From NCBI GenBank assembly GCA_023228445.1, contig JALOBD010000016.1, positions 1-20,829 of the forward strand: DNA of 20,829 nt. Direction: 5' to 3'. Positions 6,523-14,437 of this stretch are shown here, piece after piece (position 1 is the stretch's first letter; each line of letters begins with the position of its first letter). This DNA comes from Sphaerochaeta sp. Its GTDB lineage: Bacteria; Spirochaetota; Spirochaetia; Sphaerochaetales; Sphaerochaetaceae. The notes under the pieces are model-generated. The model saw only the letters and a program-made list of their open reading frames with translations. It had not been told where the DNA came from and made no database searches. A program made the translations under genes and the position numbers.

Positions 6523-8367
6523 ATGACCTATACCGATGCGCTGCACAACCTGTTCATCGCCGATGATGAGCACGACCCGCTCTCCTTCCCCCCCCCTTCC
6601 ACCGATGCGTTGAAGAGCGCCTATGAGATGATAATCATCTCCTCATCGGGGTGGCGCAAGGTCTTCGCCATCAGCGGTGATGAGGAGGATCGAAGCGACC
6701 AGGTCGCTGACTGTGACCTGATCCTCACTGCCCTGGCCGCCGTTGCATTCGCCCGCCACCTGGATACAGAGGATGCTTCGGTGCTCGTCGGCCTCGACGC
6801 CCGTCCCACCGGCAGGGTCATGGCAGAGGTGGTGGTACGCACCCTCCTTGCGCTCGGCTGCTCGGTTCGCTACCTCTTCATCACCAGTGCGCCGCAGATC
6901 ATGGCTGCTTCCACCCAAGAGGGGTGCGACGGCTTCTTCTACATCTCGGCAAGCCACAACCCCATCGGTCACAACGGCTTCAAGATGGGAGGCGAGGGTG
7001 GGGTATACGATACAACGGGAGCCCAAAAGCTCATGGCCATCTACGCCTCGCTGCTCGATGATGGAGAGGCGAGCATCCGTATGGTACAGCAGCTCAACGC
7101 CCGATTGGACCTGGATCTCTACCGCTCGACACTCAAGCGTGTCGATGCCGACCGGGCATGGAGCCTCGATTACTACAGCCGCTTCGCCCTCGTCACCGCA
7201 GCAAAGAGCAGTGAGGAAGCGGAGGTGGCTGCCTTCAAAAGTGCGTTGCAGAGTGGACTGACCGCACGACCTTTGGGCATCGTAGGAGAGCTCAACGGCA
7301 GCGCCCGCGGCGCTTCGGTCGATGAGAGGTTTTTATCATCACTGGGCGTTGGTGTGGCCCTCTACCACAACCGCCCGGGGGATGTGGTCCACCCCATCGT
7401 CCCCGAGGGAGAGAACCTCAATCTCTGTCGAAGCCTGCTTGAAGAGCGTCACCGGGACGACCCCTCCTACATCTTGGGCTACAGCGTGGACAATGACGGT
7501 GACCGCGGCAACATCGTCTACATAGACGAGGCGAGCCGGACAGCGAAGATCCTCGATGCCCAGAGCGTCTACGCGCTGGCCGTGCTCAGCGAATTTGCCC
7601 AGAGCCGGCTCAAGGATCCCGACGGATCGCTTGCCACCGTCGTCAATGGCCCCACCTCGATGCGCGTGGAGGCCATTGCGCGCATCTTCGAGGCCGAGGT
7701 CTTCCGTAGCGAGGTCGGTGAAGCCAACGTCGTGGGCCTTGCTGAGCGGAAGCGAGCCGAGGGTTGGGCTGTCCCCATCCTCGGTGAAGGGTCCAACGGC
7801 GGCAACATCACCCACCCCGCCCGGGTTCGCGATCCGTTGAACACGCTGGTCAGCTTGGTACAGTTGCTACGCAGAGAGGAGATTGCAAACCTCTGGTTCA
7901 CCCGCTCGGCTCTCGAGCGACCCACAGTGTATACGCTGGCCCAGATCATCGAGAGTCTGCCGCCCTTCATCACCACCGGCGCCTTCTCCCCATCGGCGCT
8001 GATGCAGATCGCCATCGACCATGGTGAGCTGAAGAGGCGCTATGAGGCGCTCTTCTGCCGGGAGTGGGAGGAGCGGGCAGAAGTGCTCACCCAGATGGGC
8101 TTTGTCTCGTATCGCGTCTATCAGAGCGAGGGCCTGGAGTGCAGGCTTGGCATCGGAGAGGAGTACCGTACCCCTCCATACACCGGCGGCTACAAGGTCG
8201 CCCTCTGTGATATAGATGGGGCTGAACAGGCATTTCTCTGGATGCGCGGTAGCAAGACCGAACCGGTCTTCCGCCTGATGGTGGACCTTTGTGGCACCGA
8301 TGAGACGACATACGACTACCTCTTGGCGTGGCATCGCTCGCTCATCGAGCGCGCTGCAACCGGCTAG
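6523..8367 (+). CDS. Phosphoglucomutase/phosphomannomutase (alpha-D-phosphohexomutase)
   Basis: Enzyme of 614 aa that should interconvert hexose 1- and 6-phosphates through a phosphoserine intermediate in the cytoplasm. All four signature loops are present: the phosphoserine loop SASHNP with Ser144, the metal loop DNDGDR (323-328), the sugar-binding GEGSNGG (421-427), where the family more often has GEESGG, and the phosphate-binding RGSKTEPVFR from Arg575. The protein is longer than the 450-550 aa of most bacterial PMM/PGM enzymes, with extra sequence before the first loop and between loops. ATG 6523 is chosen for its GGAGG at 6513; an earlier in-frame start at 6454 would precede the predicted promoter. 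Substrate preference cannot be read from the sequence. Its TAG overlaps the convergent vsr stop in a CTAG tetramer. Confidence 0.9.
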   Translation: MTYTDALHNLFIADDEHDPLSFPPPSTDALKSAYEMIIISSSGWRKVFAISGDEEDRSDQVADCDLILTALAAVAFARHLDTEDASVLVGLDARPTGRVMAEVVVRTLLALGCSVRYLFITSAPQIMAASTQEGCDGFFYISASHNPIGHNGFKMGGEGGVYDTTGAQKLMAIYASLLDDGEASIRMVQQLNARLDLDLYRSTLKRVDADRAWSLDYYSRFALVTAAKSSEEAEVAAFKSALQSGLTARPLGIVGELNGSARGASVDERFLSSLGVGVALYHNRPGDVVHPIVPEGENLNLCRSLLEERHRDDPSYILGYSVDNDGDRGNIVYIDEASRTAKILDAQSVYALAVLSEFAQSRLKDPDGSLATVVNGPTSMRVEAIARIFEAEVFRSEVGEANVVGLAERKRAEGWAVPILGEGSNGGNITHPARVRDPLNTLVSLVQLLRREEIANLWFTRSALERPTVYTLAQIIESLPPFITTGAFSPSALMQIAIDHGELKRRYEALFCREWEERAEVLTQMGFVSYRVYQSEGLECRLGIGEEYRTPPYTGGYKVALCDIDGAEQAFLWMRGSKTEPVFRLMVDLCGTDETTYDYLLAWHRSLIERAATG

Positions 8368-8786
8368 CTGTTGTAGATCTCACTGACCAAGCCGCTGAGC
8401 GTCTCCTCGGCGAGGCGCTTGGTAGCCAGTTCGCACTCCCACACGACGATTACCCGCCAACCTTGTTGCAACAGCAAGGCGGTGGTGCGTCGGTCACGTT
8501 CCATATTTTTGGTAAGTTTCTCCTTCCAGAAGGCTTGGTTGGTCTTTGGAAGGGTGAACTTGGCACACCCCTGGTGGGCGTGCCAGAAGCATCCATGGAT
8601 GAAAATGACACAGCGGTACTTGGGGAGCACAAGGTCGGGGCTGCCGGCAAGGCGTCGATCATTGGTACGATAGCGAAACCCCCGGCGGTGAAGGTAGCGA
8701 CGGACCAAGAGCTCGGCCTTGGTGTCCTTGGCCTTGATGGAGGCCATGATGCGCCTGCGCAGCTCTGCGCTCACGCAATCGGCCAT
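8364..8786 (-). CDS. vsr: Very short patch repair (Vsr) DNA mismatch endonuclease
   Basis: Strand-specific endonuclease that nicks next to T:G mismatches arising from deamination of 5-methylcytosine. The 140-aa protein starts MADCVSAELR, carries the conserved SIKAKDTKAE segment, and has the catalytic aspartate at D51 (SPDLVLPKY) with H64 and H69 in FIHGCFWHAH. The likely structural zinc ligands are C66, H71, C74 and C118; these line up almost residue for residue with E. coli Vsr as I remember it (D51, H64, H69; zinc C66, H71, C73, C117). It should therefore be active. ATG 8786 lies 4 nt after the hexokinase stop, so translation is probably coupled; a longer frame to 9053 only shadows the hexokinase. 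No cytosine methyltransferase is in the window, so its usual Dcm-like partner is elsewhere or absent. Confidence 0.93.
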   Translation of the reverse strand: MADCVSAELRRRIMASIKAKDTKAELLVRRYLHRRGFRYRTNDRRLAGSPDLVLPKYRCVIFIHGCFWHAHQGCAKFTLPKTNQAFWKEKLTKNMERDRRTTALLLQQGWRVIVVWECELATKRLAEETLSGLVSEIYNS

Positions 8787-8790
8787 GGTG

Positions 8791-10098
8791 CTAGACCCCC
8801 AGTGCAGCGATGGCTGCCCCGATCGTCGGAGAGTCGGCGATCTGGGTGAAGCGGTAGTAGCGGCGGTGGCGATCCTGCAAGTGTTCCTTGAGGTGGAACT
8901 CAGTGTACAGCTTGAGGTATTCGGTCTTGTAGAAGGTCGTGCCGTCGGCATTGATGAGCACCGGCCGGCGGGGGTCGGTCCCTGCTCCTCGTTTGAGGAT
9001 GGTGGCTGCAAGGTTCGCTGCGGTGAGTTTTGCAGCCCGGTCGATGATCGCATTGACGATCATCCACAGTGCCTGGGCATCATCCTCGCTCTCCTTGACG
9101 CACGAGACGAGTGCATACTCCTCGTTGAAGGGCATCTCGAGGTAGTTGCTCATCACAGTCGTCGAGAGGGGGCCGATTGCCGAGAAACGCTGGGCAAAGC
9201 GATTGCTCAAGACCCCCTCTTCGATCGCGCGGCCGATGATCATTGCGGCAAGCGGACCGAGATAGGCACCGCTGATCATCTTCTCCAAGTGGTAGGCGTG
9301 GGGGTGTTCGGTCGAATCGAAGAAGGCTCGGTCGACCTCACCCGGGCAGAAGTCGAAGTTTCCGCTCTCCACGTTGATAATCTGACGCCCCGGTTTGAGG
9401 GAGAGCTTGGTAATCTTCTCGTGGTCCTCGACGTACGCGGTGTTGGTGCCCGTACCGAGAATGAAGCCAACGTATCCACTGTAGGGCACCTCGCTCTTGG
9501 CGCTCACCCCGGCAAGCAACGTCGCCACCGTGTCGTTGAGTACGGCCACCCTCTTGGAAGAGACGTCGTGGCCGCGCCGGGCGAGCTCCCTGAGGAGGTT
9601 CGCCCCCACCGGCTTTCCAATGACCTCAGGTGCCTTGATCTCCTTGGAGAAGATCAGCGGCACCCCGTCGTGGTTGGCGAGGATCTCGGCGGCGTAGGAG
9701 AAGCAGAAGCCGATGCGGTCGCTGCGGTCGATCAGGCGCTCCGTCTCATCGGCGAGAACGCTGAAAAATTCGGCGCCTGAAACTTCGCGCTTGAAGCCAG
9801 GCATCGTGGTCTTGCGAAAATCGGAGATCTGGGCTTTTCCCTCTTCGTCGAACTCGACGATACAGCTCCTAAGGTTCGTACCTCCGGCATCGAGCACGAT
9901 GACCGGCTTACCTACCTCCAGTGAGTCGACGACCGGGGTGTAGGTAGGGATCATCTTCAGCGAGCTCTGCTCATCACCGGCAAGCCCTCGCTCCATCTCG
10001 GCTGAAAAGCGCTCCATCAGAGGCTCCATCTCGATGGCCTCAGCACTGATCTTGTGCCTGGCAAGGAACTGGCCGGTTCGCTCTATCGTCTCGTTCAT
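8791..10098 (-). CDS. hxk: Hexokinase, eukaryote-like long type as in treponemes
   Basis: ATP-dependent hexose kinase of 435 aa, expected to make glucose 6-phosphate in the cytoplasm. Motifs of the actin-like sugar-kinase fold appear in order: phosphate-1 loop DAGGTNLR (70-77), the sugar-contact SKEIKAPE (151-158), the catalytic aspartate in LNDT (Asp189), phosphate-2 GTGTNTAY (215-222), and the sugar-binding glutamate in NVESGNFDF (Glu244). Length and motifs resemble the hexokinases of eukaryotes and of Treponema rather than the roughly 320-aa bacterial glucokinases. The ATG at 10098 has a strong GGGGAGGAG site and overlaps the stop of the upstream exported-protein gene (ATGA). vsr follows after 4 nt. 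Sugar range is not readable from sequence. Confidence 0.92.
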   Translation of the reverse strand: MNETIERTGQFLARHKISAEAIEMEPLMERFSAEMERGLAGDEQSSLKMIPTYTPVVDSLEVGKPVIVLDAGGTNLRSCIVEFDEEGKAQISDFRKTTMPGFKREVSGAEFFSVLADETERLIDRSDRIGFCFSYAAEILANHDGVPLIFSKEIKAPEVIGKPVGANLLRELARRGHDVSSKRVAVLNDTVATLLAGVSAKSEVPYSGYVGFILGTGTNTAYVEDHEKITKLSLKPGRQIINVESGNFDFCPGEVDRAFFDSTEHPHAYHLEKMISGAYLGPLAAMIIGRAIEEGVLSNRFAQRFSAIGPLSTTVMSNYLEMPFNEEYALVSCVKESEDDAQALWMIVNAIIDRAAKLTAANLAATILKRGAGTDPRRPVLINADGTTFYKTEYLKLYTEFHLKEHLQDRHRRYYRFTQIADSPTIGAAIAALGV

Positions 10099-10727
10099 CT
10101 CTCCTCCCCGGGTGTCGCCACCGCATCCCCATTGATTTCCATGGAGAGCGGCCGAATCTCGACAAAACCCTCCGCCGTGGATTCTATCACAAAAACTCCG
10201 ACGATATGAACATCTGTCGAAACACGTCGGCCGGAGACCTTGACATCAGCCTTGACCGTGATTGGATCGATCGGGATGCCACTGATTACCTTGGCCATCA
10301 AGTTGGTCAAGGTTACCCCCACACCCCACTCGGTGGAGGCAGTGCCGGTAAGCCGTGCATGACCCTCCTGCCAGGCGTGGAGGGTGAGCAGCTGCAATGT
10401 CGGCTCGTTGAGTGGGCCACGGGCAGCGCTGAGCAACGAGGAGAAGAAGTTGCGCTGTGCCGGCTGGGTCTGCCGGAAGACCGGTGCATAGGAGGCGGTG
10501 TCACTATCGGTGAAGCGCAACAGATGGGGCAGTGTTTTACCGGCTTCTTGGTAGGTCTCGATACCAGGCAACTTCAGTGGCGGGGTGTTCAAGAAGGCGG
10601 CTACCGCGCTGATCGTGGCATCGGTGATAGCCGCAACGGCCACCGTCACGTCGTTTGCTGTGGGGACTGCTGCCCCGATCGGGGCGATGACCAGCGTGAG
10701 CAAGAGGATGACTACTGTCGCTTTCAT
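10095..10727 (-). CDS. Exported protein of unknown function (210 aa)
   Basis: I do not recognise the family. The N-terminus is a classic Sec signal: one Lys, the hydrophobic core VVILLLTLVIAPI, then GAA, with cleavage likely after residue 20. There is no lipobox cysteine, and no cysteine at all is apparent, so the product is probably a soluble periplasmic or exported protein. After an Ala/Val/Thr-rich helix come a mixed middle part and a C-terminal half with alternating strands (WGVGVTLTNLMAKVISGI, ITVKADVKVSG, DVHIVGVFVIES, FVEIRPLSMEING) that looks like a small beta-sandwich. The start at ATG 10727 is set by this signal and by the promoter; the frame stays open far upstream, but only as a shadow of the opposite gene. 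Its stop overlaps the hexokinase ATG. Confidence 0.8.
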   Translation of the reverse strand: MKATVVILLLTLVIAPIGAAVPTANDVTVAVAAITDATISAVAAFLNTPPLKLPGIETYQEAGKTLPHLLRFTDSDTASYAPVFRQTQPAQRNFFSSLLSAARGPLNEPTLQLLTLHAWQEGHARLTGTASTEWGVGVTLTNLMAKVISGIPIDPITVKADVKVSGRRVSTDVHIVGVFVIESTAEGFVEIRPLSMEINGDAVATPGEER

Positions 10728-10733
10728 GTGCCC

Positions 10734-10762
10734 ATCATACGGTAGAGAGCAGAAGAGGACAA
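10734..10762 (-). promoter_or_regulatory. Promoter of the exported protein-hexokinase-vsr unit, predicted leaderless
   Basis: On the minus strand a -35 TTGTCC (10762-10757), a 17-nt spacer and a -10 TATGAT (10739-10734) are seen. Six bases separate the -10 from ATG 10727, so the expected +1 is the A of the start codon. Confidence 0.55.
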
Positions 10763-10779
10763 CTCTTGTATTGTCAAAA

Positions 10780-10808
10780 CAGACAGCCTGCACAGAATGT
10801 GCTACACT
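10780..10808 (+). promoter_or_regulatory. Promoter of sbcB, predicted leaderless
   Basis: A -35 CAGACA (10780-10785, 4 of 6), a 17-nt spacer ending in the extended element TGTGC, and a -10 TACACT (10803-10808) are followed by six bases and ATG 10815. The expected +1 is the A of the ATG, and no Shine-Dalgarno is present. Confidence 0.55.
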
Positions 10809-10814
10809 CGGACC

Positions 10815-12230
10815 ATGAGCAAACAGTCGAACCAACCCACCATCTTCTGGTATGACATCGAGACCTTCGGCCTCGACAGCCGCTACGACCGCATCAGCCA
10901 ATTCGCCGGACAGCGAACCGACCTGGAGCTCAGACCCATCGGTGAGCCGGTTGTATTCTACGTACGCCTCAGCGACGACTATCTGCCCGATCCCCTCTCC
11001 TGCACCATCACGAACATCACTCCGCAGATGGTGAACAAGAGCGGGATGTGCGAGGCTGAAGCCATCAAACGAATCAACGGAGAATTCAGCAAGCCGAAGA
11101 CCACCGTTGCCGGCTTCAACAACATCCGATTCGACGATGAGTTCATCCGCAATGCACTCTATCGCAACTTTTACGACCCGTATCGCCGCGAGTGGGAGGG
11201 CGGCAACAGCCGCTGGGACATCATCGACCTGGTACGGGCAGCCTACGACCTGCGCCCACAGGGCATCATCTGGCCCCCGGCAAAAGAGGAGACCGGCAAC
11301 CCTACGTTCCGCCTCACTGCGCTGACCGAGGCGAACAACATCGACCAAGAGGGGGCCCATGACGCACTCGTCGATGTCAGGGCAACGATTGCCATCGCCC
11401 GCCTCATCAAGGAGAAGCAACCCAGGCTCTACGACTACGCCTTCGCGCTGCGCACCAAAGTGCGGGTCAAGCAAATCGCCAAAGCACCCTTCGGCCAGCC
11501 GGTACTCTACACCACCCCGATCTTCACCAAGAACCAGGGCTGTTCACGCCTGGTCACCCCCATCACCCACCTCAAGGGCAATGCCAATGCCATCATCTGT
11601 TTTGATCTCTCCAAGGACATCACCCCCCTCCTTACCGCCGAGGCGAACGAATTGCTCAAAGTCGATGGGGTGGTGATCCTCTCGATCAACAAGTGCCCGT
11701 TCATCTCCCCACTCTCAGTACTCACCGACGAGCTGGCCGTCAAGCTTGACATCGACAAGAAGGGAGCGCTGCTGCGCCACAAGGAGCTGGTCAAGCACCC
11801 CGAGCTCTTGCTCAAAGCCCGCTCGATCGACGAGAGCTATGAGGGGGTCGATGACGTGGACTTCATGCTCTACGATGGCTTCTTCGGCGATGCGGACCAG
11901 CGACGCTTCGAGATCGTACGGGGAGCCGACCCCAAGGAGAAGCTCTCGTTGAACCTCCCCTTCGAGGATCGACGGGTCGCCGACCTGCTCTTCCGCCACG
12001 TGGGGCGCAACTGGCCCGAGGCGTTGGACGGTGAACAGATGGCCCGCTGGAAGAGCTTTTGCGCCAATCGGTTGCTCAACCCGCCGGGGACGACAAAGAT
12101 GAACCTCGCCTTCTATACCCGCAAGATTGCCGAACGACTGCAGAGTGTGGAGACTGAGGCGAGCGAGAAAAAAATCCTCGCCGAGTTGAAGAGCTACGGC
12201 GAGGAGCTTGAGAAGCGGATCTTCAGCTGA
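10815..12230 (+). CDS. sbcB: Exodeoxyribonuclease I
   Basis: Single-strand-specific 3'-5' DNA exonuclease used in recombination and mismatch repair. The 471-aa length is almost that of E. coli ExoI (about 475). DEDDh catalytic residues are visible: D14 and E16 in YDIETFG, D107 in FNNIRFDDEF, and H182/D187 in AHDALVDV. The flanking conserved elements FNNIRFDDE, YDPYRREW, RWDIIDL and FRLTALTEAN are also present, and the C-terminal part keeps the SH3-like and helical regions by length. The ATG at 10815 is preferred over a codon 18 nt earlier because that one lies within the promoter. The gene stands alone, divergent from the hexokinase unit, and its 3' end overlaps kbl by 8 nt. ExoI is best known from gammaproteobacteria, so its lineage here is of interest. 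Confidence 0.92.
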   Translation: MSKQSNQPTIFWYDIETFGLDSRYDRISQFAGQRTDLELRPIGEPVVFYVRLSDDYLPDPLSCTITNITPQMVNKSGMCEAEAIKRINGEFSKPKTTVAGFNNIRFDDEFIRNALYRNFYDPYRREWEGGNSRWDIIDLVRAAYDLRPQGIIWPPAKEETGNPTFRLTALTEANNIDQEGAHDALVDVRATIAIARLIKEKQPRLYDYAFALRTKVRVKQIAKAPFGQPVLYTTPIFTKNQGCSRLVTPITHLKGNANAIICFDLSKDITPLLTAEANELLKVDGVVILSINKCPFISPLSVLTDELAVKLDIDKKGALLRHKELVKHPELLLKARSIDESYEGVDDVDFMLYDGFFGDADQRRFEIVRGADPKEKLSLNLPFEDRRVADLLFRHVGRNWPEALDGEQMARWKSFCANRLLNPPGTTKMNLAFYTRKIAERLQSVETEASEKKILAELKSYGEELEKRIFS

Positions 12231-13410
12231 GAAGGCCCATCGCCCTCCCCACGGTCTTGAAAGCCTCGACGGCGCGTACGATGTCCTCCTGCGTATGGGA
12301 AGCGGAGAGCTGGACTCGGATGCGCGCCTTGCCTTTGGCAACTACTGGGTAGGAGAAGCCGATTACATAAATGCCCTCATCCAAGAGTCTGGTGGCCAAT
12401 TCAACTGCCTTTGCCTCATCATAGACCATCACTGCGACGATTGCTGTCTCTGCAGCGATGATGTCAAAGCCTGCACTGATCATCAGTGATCGGAAGAGAT
12501 TGGCGTTCTCCATCGTTCGCTTCCTCAACTGGTCATCAGCCTCAAGGATCCTCAGCACCTCGAGTGTCCCGCCACAGATCGCCGGGGCAAGGGTGTTGGA
12601 GAAGAGGTAGGGGCGGGCGCGCTGGCGGTAGAGGTCGACCAAGAGCCGACGGCCGCTGATACACCCGCCGCTTGCCCCCCCACACGCCTTGCCGAAGGTG
12701 GTGGTGATCAAATCAACCCTCCCCTCGACTCCACAAAGCTCGACGCTGCCACGACCGGTCTCTCCCAGATAGCCGGTGGCATGGGAGTCATCGACGGCGA
12801 CCAGCGCATCGTAGCGCTCTGCCAGCGCACAAATCTCTTTCAGCTTCGCCACATCTCCGTCCATCGAGAAGACTCCGTCGGTGGCGATGAGGCGACGGCG
12901 GCTCTCCCCACTCTCTGCAAGGCATGCCTCAAGGGCTCCCATGTCGCTGTGGCGGTAGCGCAGTCGCCGCGCTTTGGAGAGGCGTATCCCATCGATGATC
13001 GAGGCGTGGTTGAGCTCATCGCTGATGATGGTATCCTCTTCACCAAGCAGCGGTTCAAAGAGTGCAGCATTGGCGTCATAGCAGGAGGAGAAGAGGATGG
13101 TATCCTCTGTTCGCAAGAATGAGGAGATCGCCGCTTCCAACTCCTTGTGCACCGCTTGTGTCCCACAGATGAAGCGCACCGAGGAGAGACCGAAGCCCCA
13201 CCGGTCCATCGCCCGTTGGGCGGCCTCAACAATCCGGCGGTCGCCAGAGAGGCCGAGGTAGTTGTTGGCACAGAAGTTCAATACCGGCCGACCGGAGACG
13301 GTGATTTGACGCCCTTGGGCGCTCTCGATGACTCGTTCCTCCTTGAAGAGGCCCTCGTGTTTCAGGCCCTCCAAGAATTCAGTGAGCTCGGCTCTGACTC
13401 GTTCGTTCAT
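12223..13410 (-). CDS. kbl: 2-amino-3-ketobutyrate CoA ligase (glycine C-acetyltransferase)
   Basis: PLP enzyme that splits 2-amino-3-ketobutyrate with CoA into glycine and acetyl-CoA, the second step of threonine breakdown. The 395-aa protein has the alpha-oxoamine synthase features: NFCANNYLGL (45-54), FICGTQAVHKELE (80-92), DELNHASIIDG (131-141), the PLP-ring DDSHATGYLG (207-216), and the Schiff-base lysine K241 in TTTFGKACGGASGG. Related enzymes such as KAS or AONS share the fold, but partnership with a threonine dehydrogenase makes Kbl the clear choice. ATG 13410 has GGAGGGAG just upstream and overlaps the tdh stop (ATGA), so the two are coupled. The 3' end overlaps sbcB on the other strand. 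Confidence 0.94.
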   Translation of the reverse strand: MNERVRAELTEFLEGLKHEGLFKEERVIESAQGRQITVSGRPVLNFCANNYLGLSGDRRIVEAAQRAMDRWGFGLSSVRFICGTQAVHKELEAAISSFLRTEDTILFSSCYDANAALFEPLLGEEDTIISDELNHASIIDGIRLSKARRLRYRHSDMGALEACLAESGESRRRLIATDGVFSMDGDVAKLKEICALAERYDALVAVDDSHATGYLGETGRGSVELCGVEGRVDLITTTFGKACGGASGGCISGRRLLVDLYRQRARPYLFSNTLAPAICGGTLEVLRILEADDQLRKRTMENANLFRSLMISAGFDIIAAETAIVAVMVYDEAKAVELATRLLDEGIYVIGFSYPVVAKGKARIRVQLSASHTQEDIVRAVEAFKTVGRAMGLLS

Positions 13411-14360
13411 ACTCCCTCCCGGGCAGTGATCGCCTCAAGCATATCAGCGGTCATCGAGGCGAGGTCGTAGCGTGGCGTGAAGCCCCACTCCACCCTCGCC
13501 GCATAATCCTCCATACAATCCGGCCATGAGTCGGCGATCGCTTGGCGTACCGGGTCGATCGCGTAGCTGATGGTGAAAGCGGGGATGTGGGTGCGAATAT
13601 AGGCGGCTTGCTCCTCAGGACAGAAGCTCATCGCCGCGATGTTGAAGGCGTTACGGTGGCGCAGCTTGGCGGGGTCCGCCTCCATGATGGCAATCGCTGC
13701 GTCGACGGCATCGGGCATGTAGATCATGTCGAGGTAGGTATCACCGCGAAGAAAGCAGGTGTAGTGCCCACTGCGTACCGCCTCGTAGTAGATCTCCACC
13801 GCGTAGTCAGTCGTCCCTCCCCCGGGCGGGGTCAGGTTGCTGATCACCCCGGGGAAGCGGATCCCCCGGGTATCGACATCCCAGCGGTGGTGGTAGTAGT
13901 CACAGAGCAACTCCCCGCTGACCTTGGTGACCCCATAGATCGAGGTGGGACGCTGGATGGTGTCCTGCGGGGTGAATTGTTTGGGGGTAGTGGGGCCGAA
14001 CGCACCGATTGAAGAGGGGGTGAAGACGGCACAGCCGTGCTGGCGGGCTACCTCCAAGGTTGCGATCAAGCCGTTGATATTGATGTTCCACGCCCCCAGC
14101 GGATCGCGTTCGGCCCGCGCCGAGAGCAACGCCGCGAGGTGGTAGATTGTGTCGATCTTATGCTCGCGCACAATCCTGTCGATCGCCTCCCCATCGCGGG
14201 CATCCACCAGATAGAAGGGACCGCCTTCGATCAACGGGGTATTGACATCGTCGCGGATATCGGTGAGCACGACGTTGTCAGCGCCATAGCGACGCCGGCA
14301 TTCCAGGGCGATCTCGCTTCCCAACTGGCCCAACGAACCAATGATCAAAATCCGTTGCAT
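13407..14360 (-). CDS. tdh: L-threonine 3-dehydrogenase, short-chain (SDR/epimerase-like) type
   Basis: NAD-dependent oxidation of L-threonine to 2-amino-3-ketobutyrate, which Kbl then cleaves. The 317-aa protein is an extended SDR: nucleotide-binding GSLGQLG (8-14), an acidic D34 after the second strand that favours NAD, HLAALLSARAE (74-84), SSIGAFG with the catalytic Ser (116-122), and the Y-x3-K pair Y142/K146 in IYGVTK. It resembles the epimerase-like threonine dehydrogenases of archaea, Flavobacterium and trypanosomes, not the zinc-dependent E. coli Tdh. By sequence alone it could be another sugar epimerase; the overlapping kbl makes Tdh the best call. ATG 14360 is chosen for its GGAGGGCAAG site over an in-frame codon at 14411. 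It is transcribed from a strong promoter at 14426-14454. Confidence 0.9.
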   Translation of the reverse strand: MQRILIIGSLGQLGSEIALECRRRYGADNVVLTDIRDDVNTPLIEGGPFYLVDARDGEAIDRIVREHKIDTIYHLAALLSARAERDPLGAWNININGLIATLEVARQHGCAVFTPSSIGAFGPTTPKQFTPQDTIQRPTSIYGVTKVSGELLCDYYHHRWDVDTRGIRFPGVISNLTPPGGGTTDYAVEIYYEAVRSGHYTCFLRGDTYLDMIYMPDAVDAAIAIMEADPAKLRHRNAFNIAAMSFCPEEQAAYIRTHIPAFTISYAIDPVRQAIADSWPDCMEDYAARVEWGFTPRYDLASMTADMLEAITAREGV

Positions 14361-14382
14361 CTTGCCCTCCGGCCCCCGTTTC

Positions 14383-14412
14383 TTGACAAGTTGGGGGGCG
14401 TACCCGTACAAT
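14383..14412 (+). promoter_or_regulatory. Likely promoter of the XRE-cupin gene
   Basis: A perfect -35 TTGACA (14383-14388) and a -10 TACAAT (14407-14412, 5 of 6) stand 18 nt apart. The predicted +1 near 14419 leaves a leader of about 57 nt, whose first 20 bases contain the palindrome at 14422-14437. Confidence 0.6.
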
Positions 14413-14421
14413 TATCGATGA

Positions 14422-14437
14422 GTTCAGTATACTGAAC
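14422..14437. promoter_or_regulatory. Perfect 16-bp palindrome, probable operator
   Basis: GTTCAGTATACTGAAC is identical to its reverse complement over all 16 bases. It covers the -10 of the tdh promoter and lies at about +4 to +19 of the opposing regulator promoter. An imperfect neighbour, AGTTT (14440-14444) with AAACT (14453-14457), surrounds the tdh -35 region and may be a second, weaker site. The likely ligand is the dimeric XRE-cupin protein encoded next to it. Confidence 0.6.

Noticed and set aside
10095..11474. Long minus-strand open frame giving a 459-aa protein upstream of hexokinase
   Set aside because: Its first half lies antisense to sbcB and reads as low-complexity shadow sequence; the signal peptide and promoter fix the true start at 10727.
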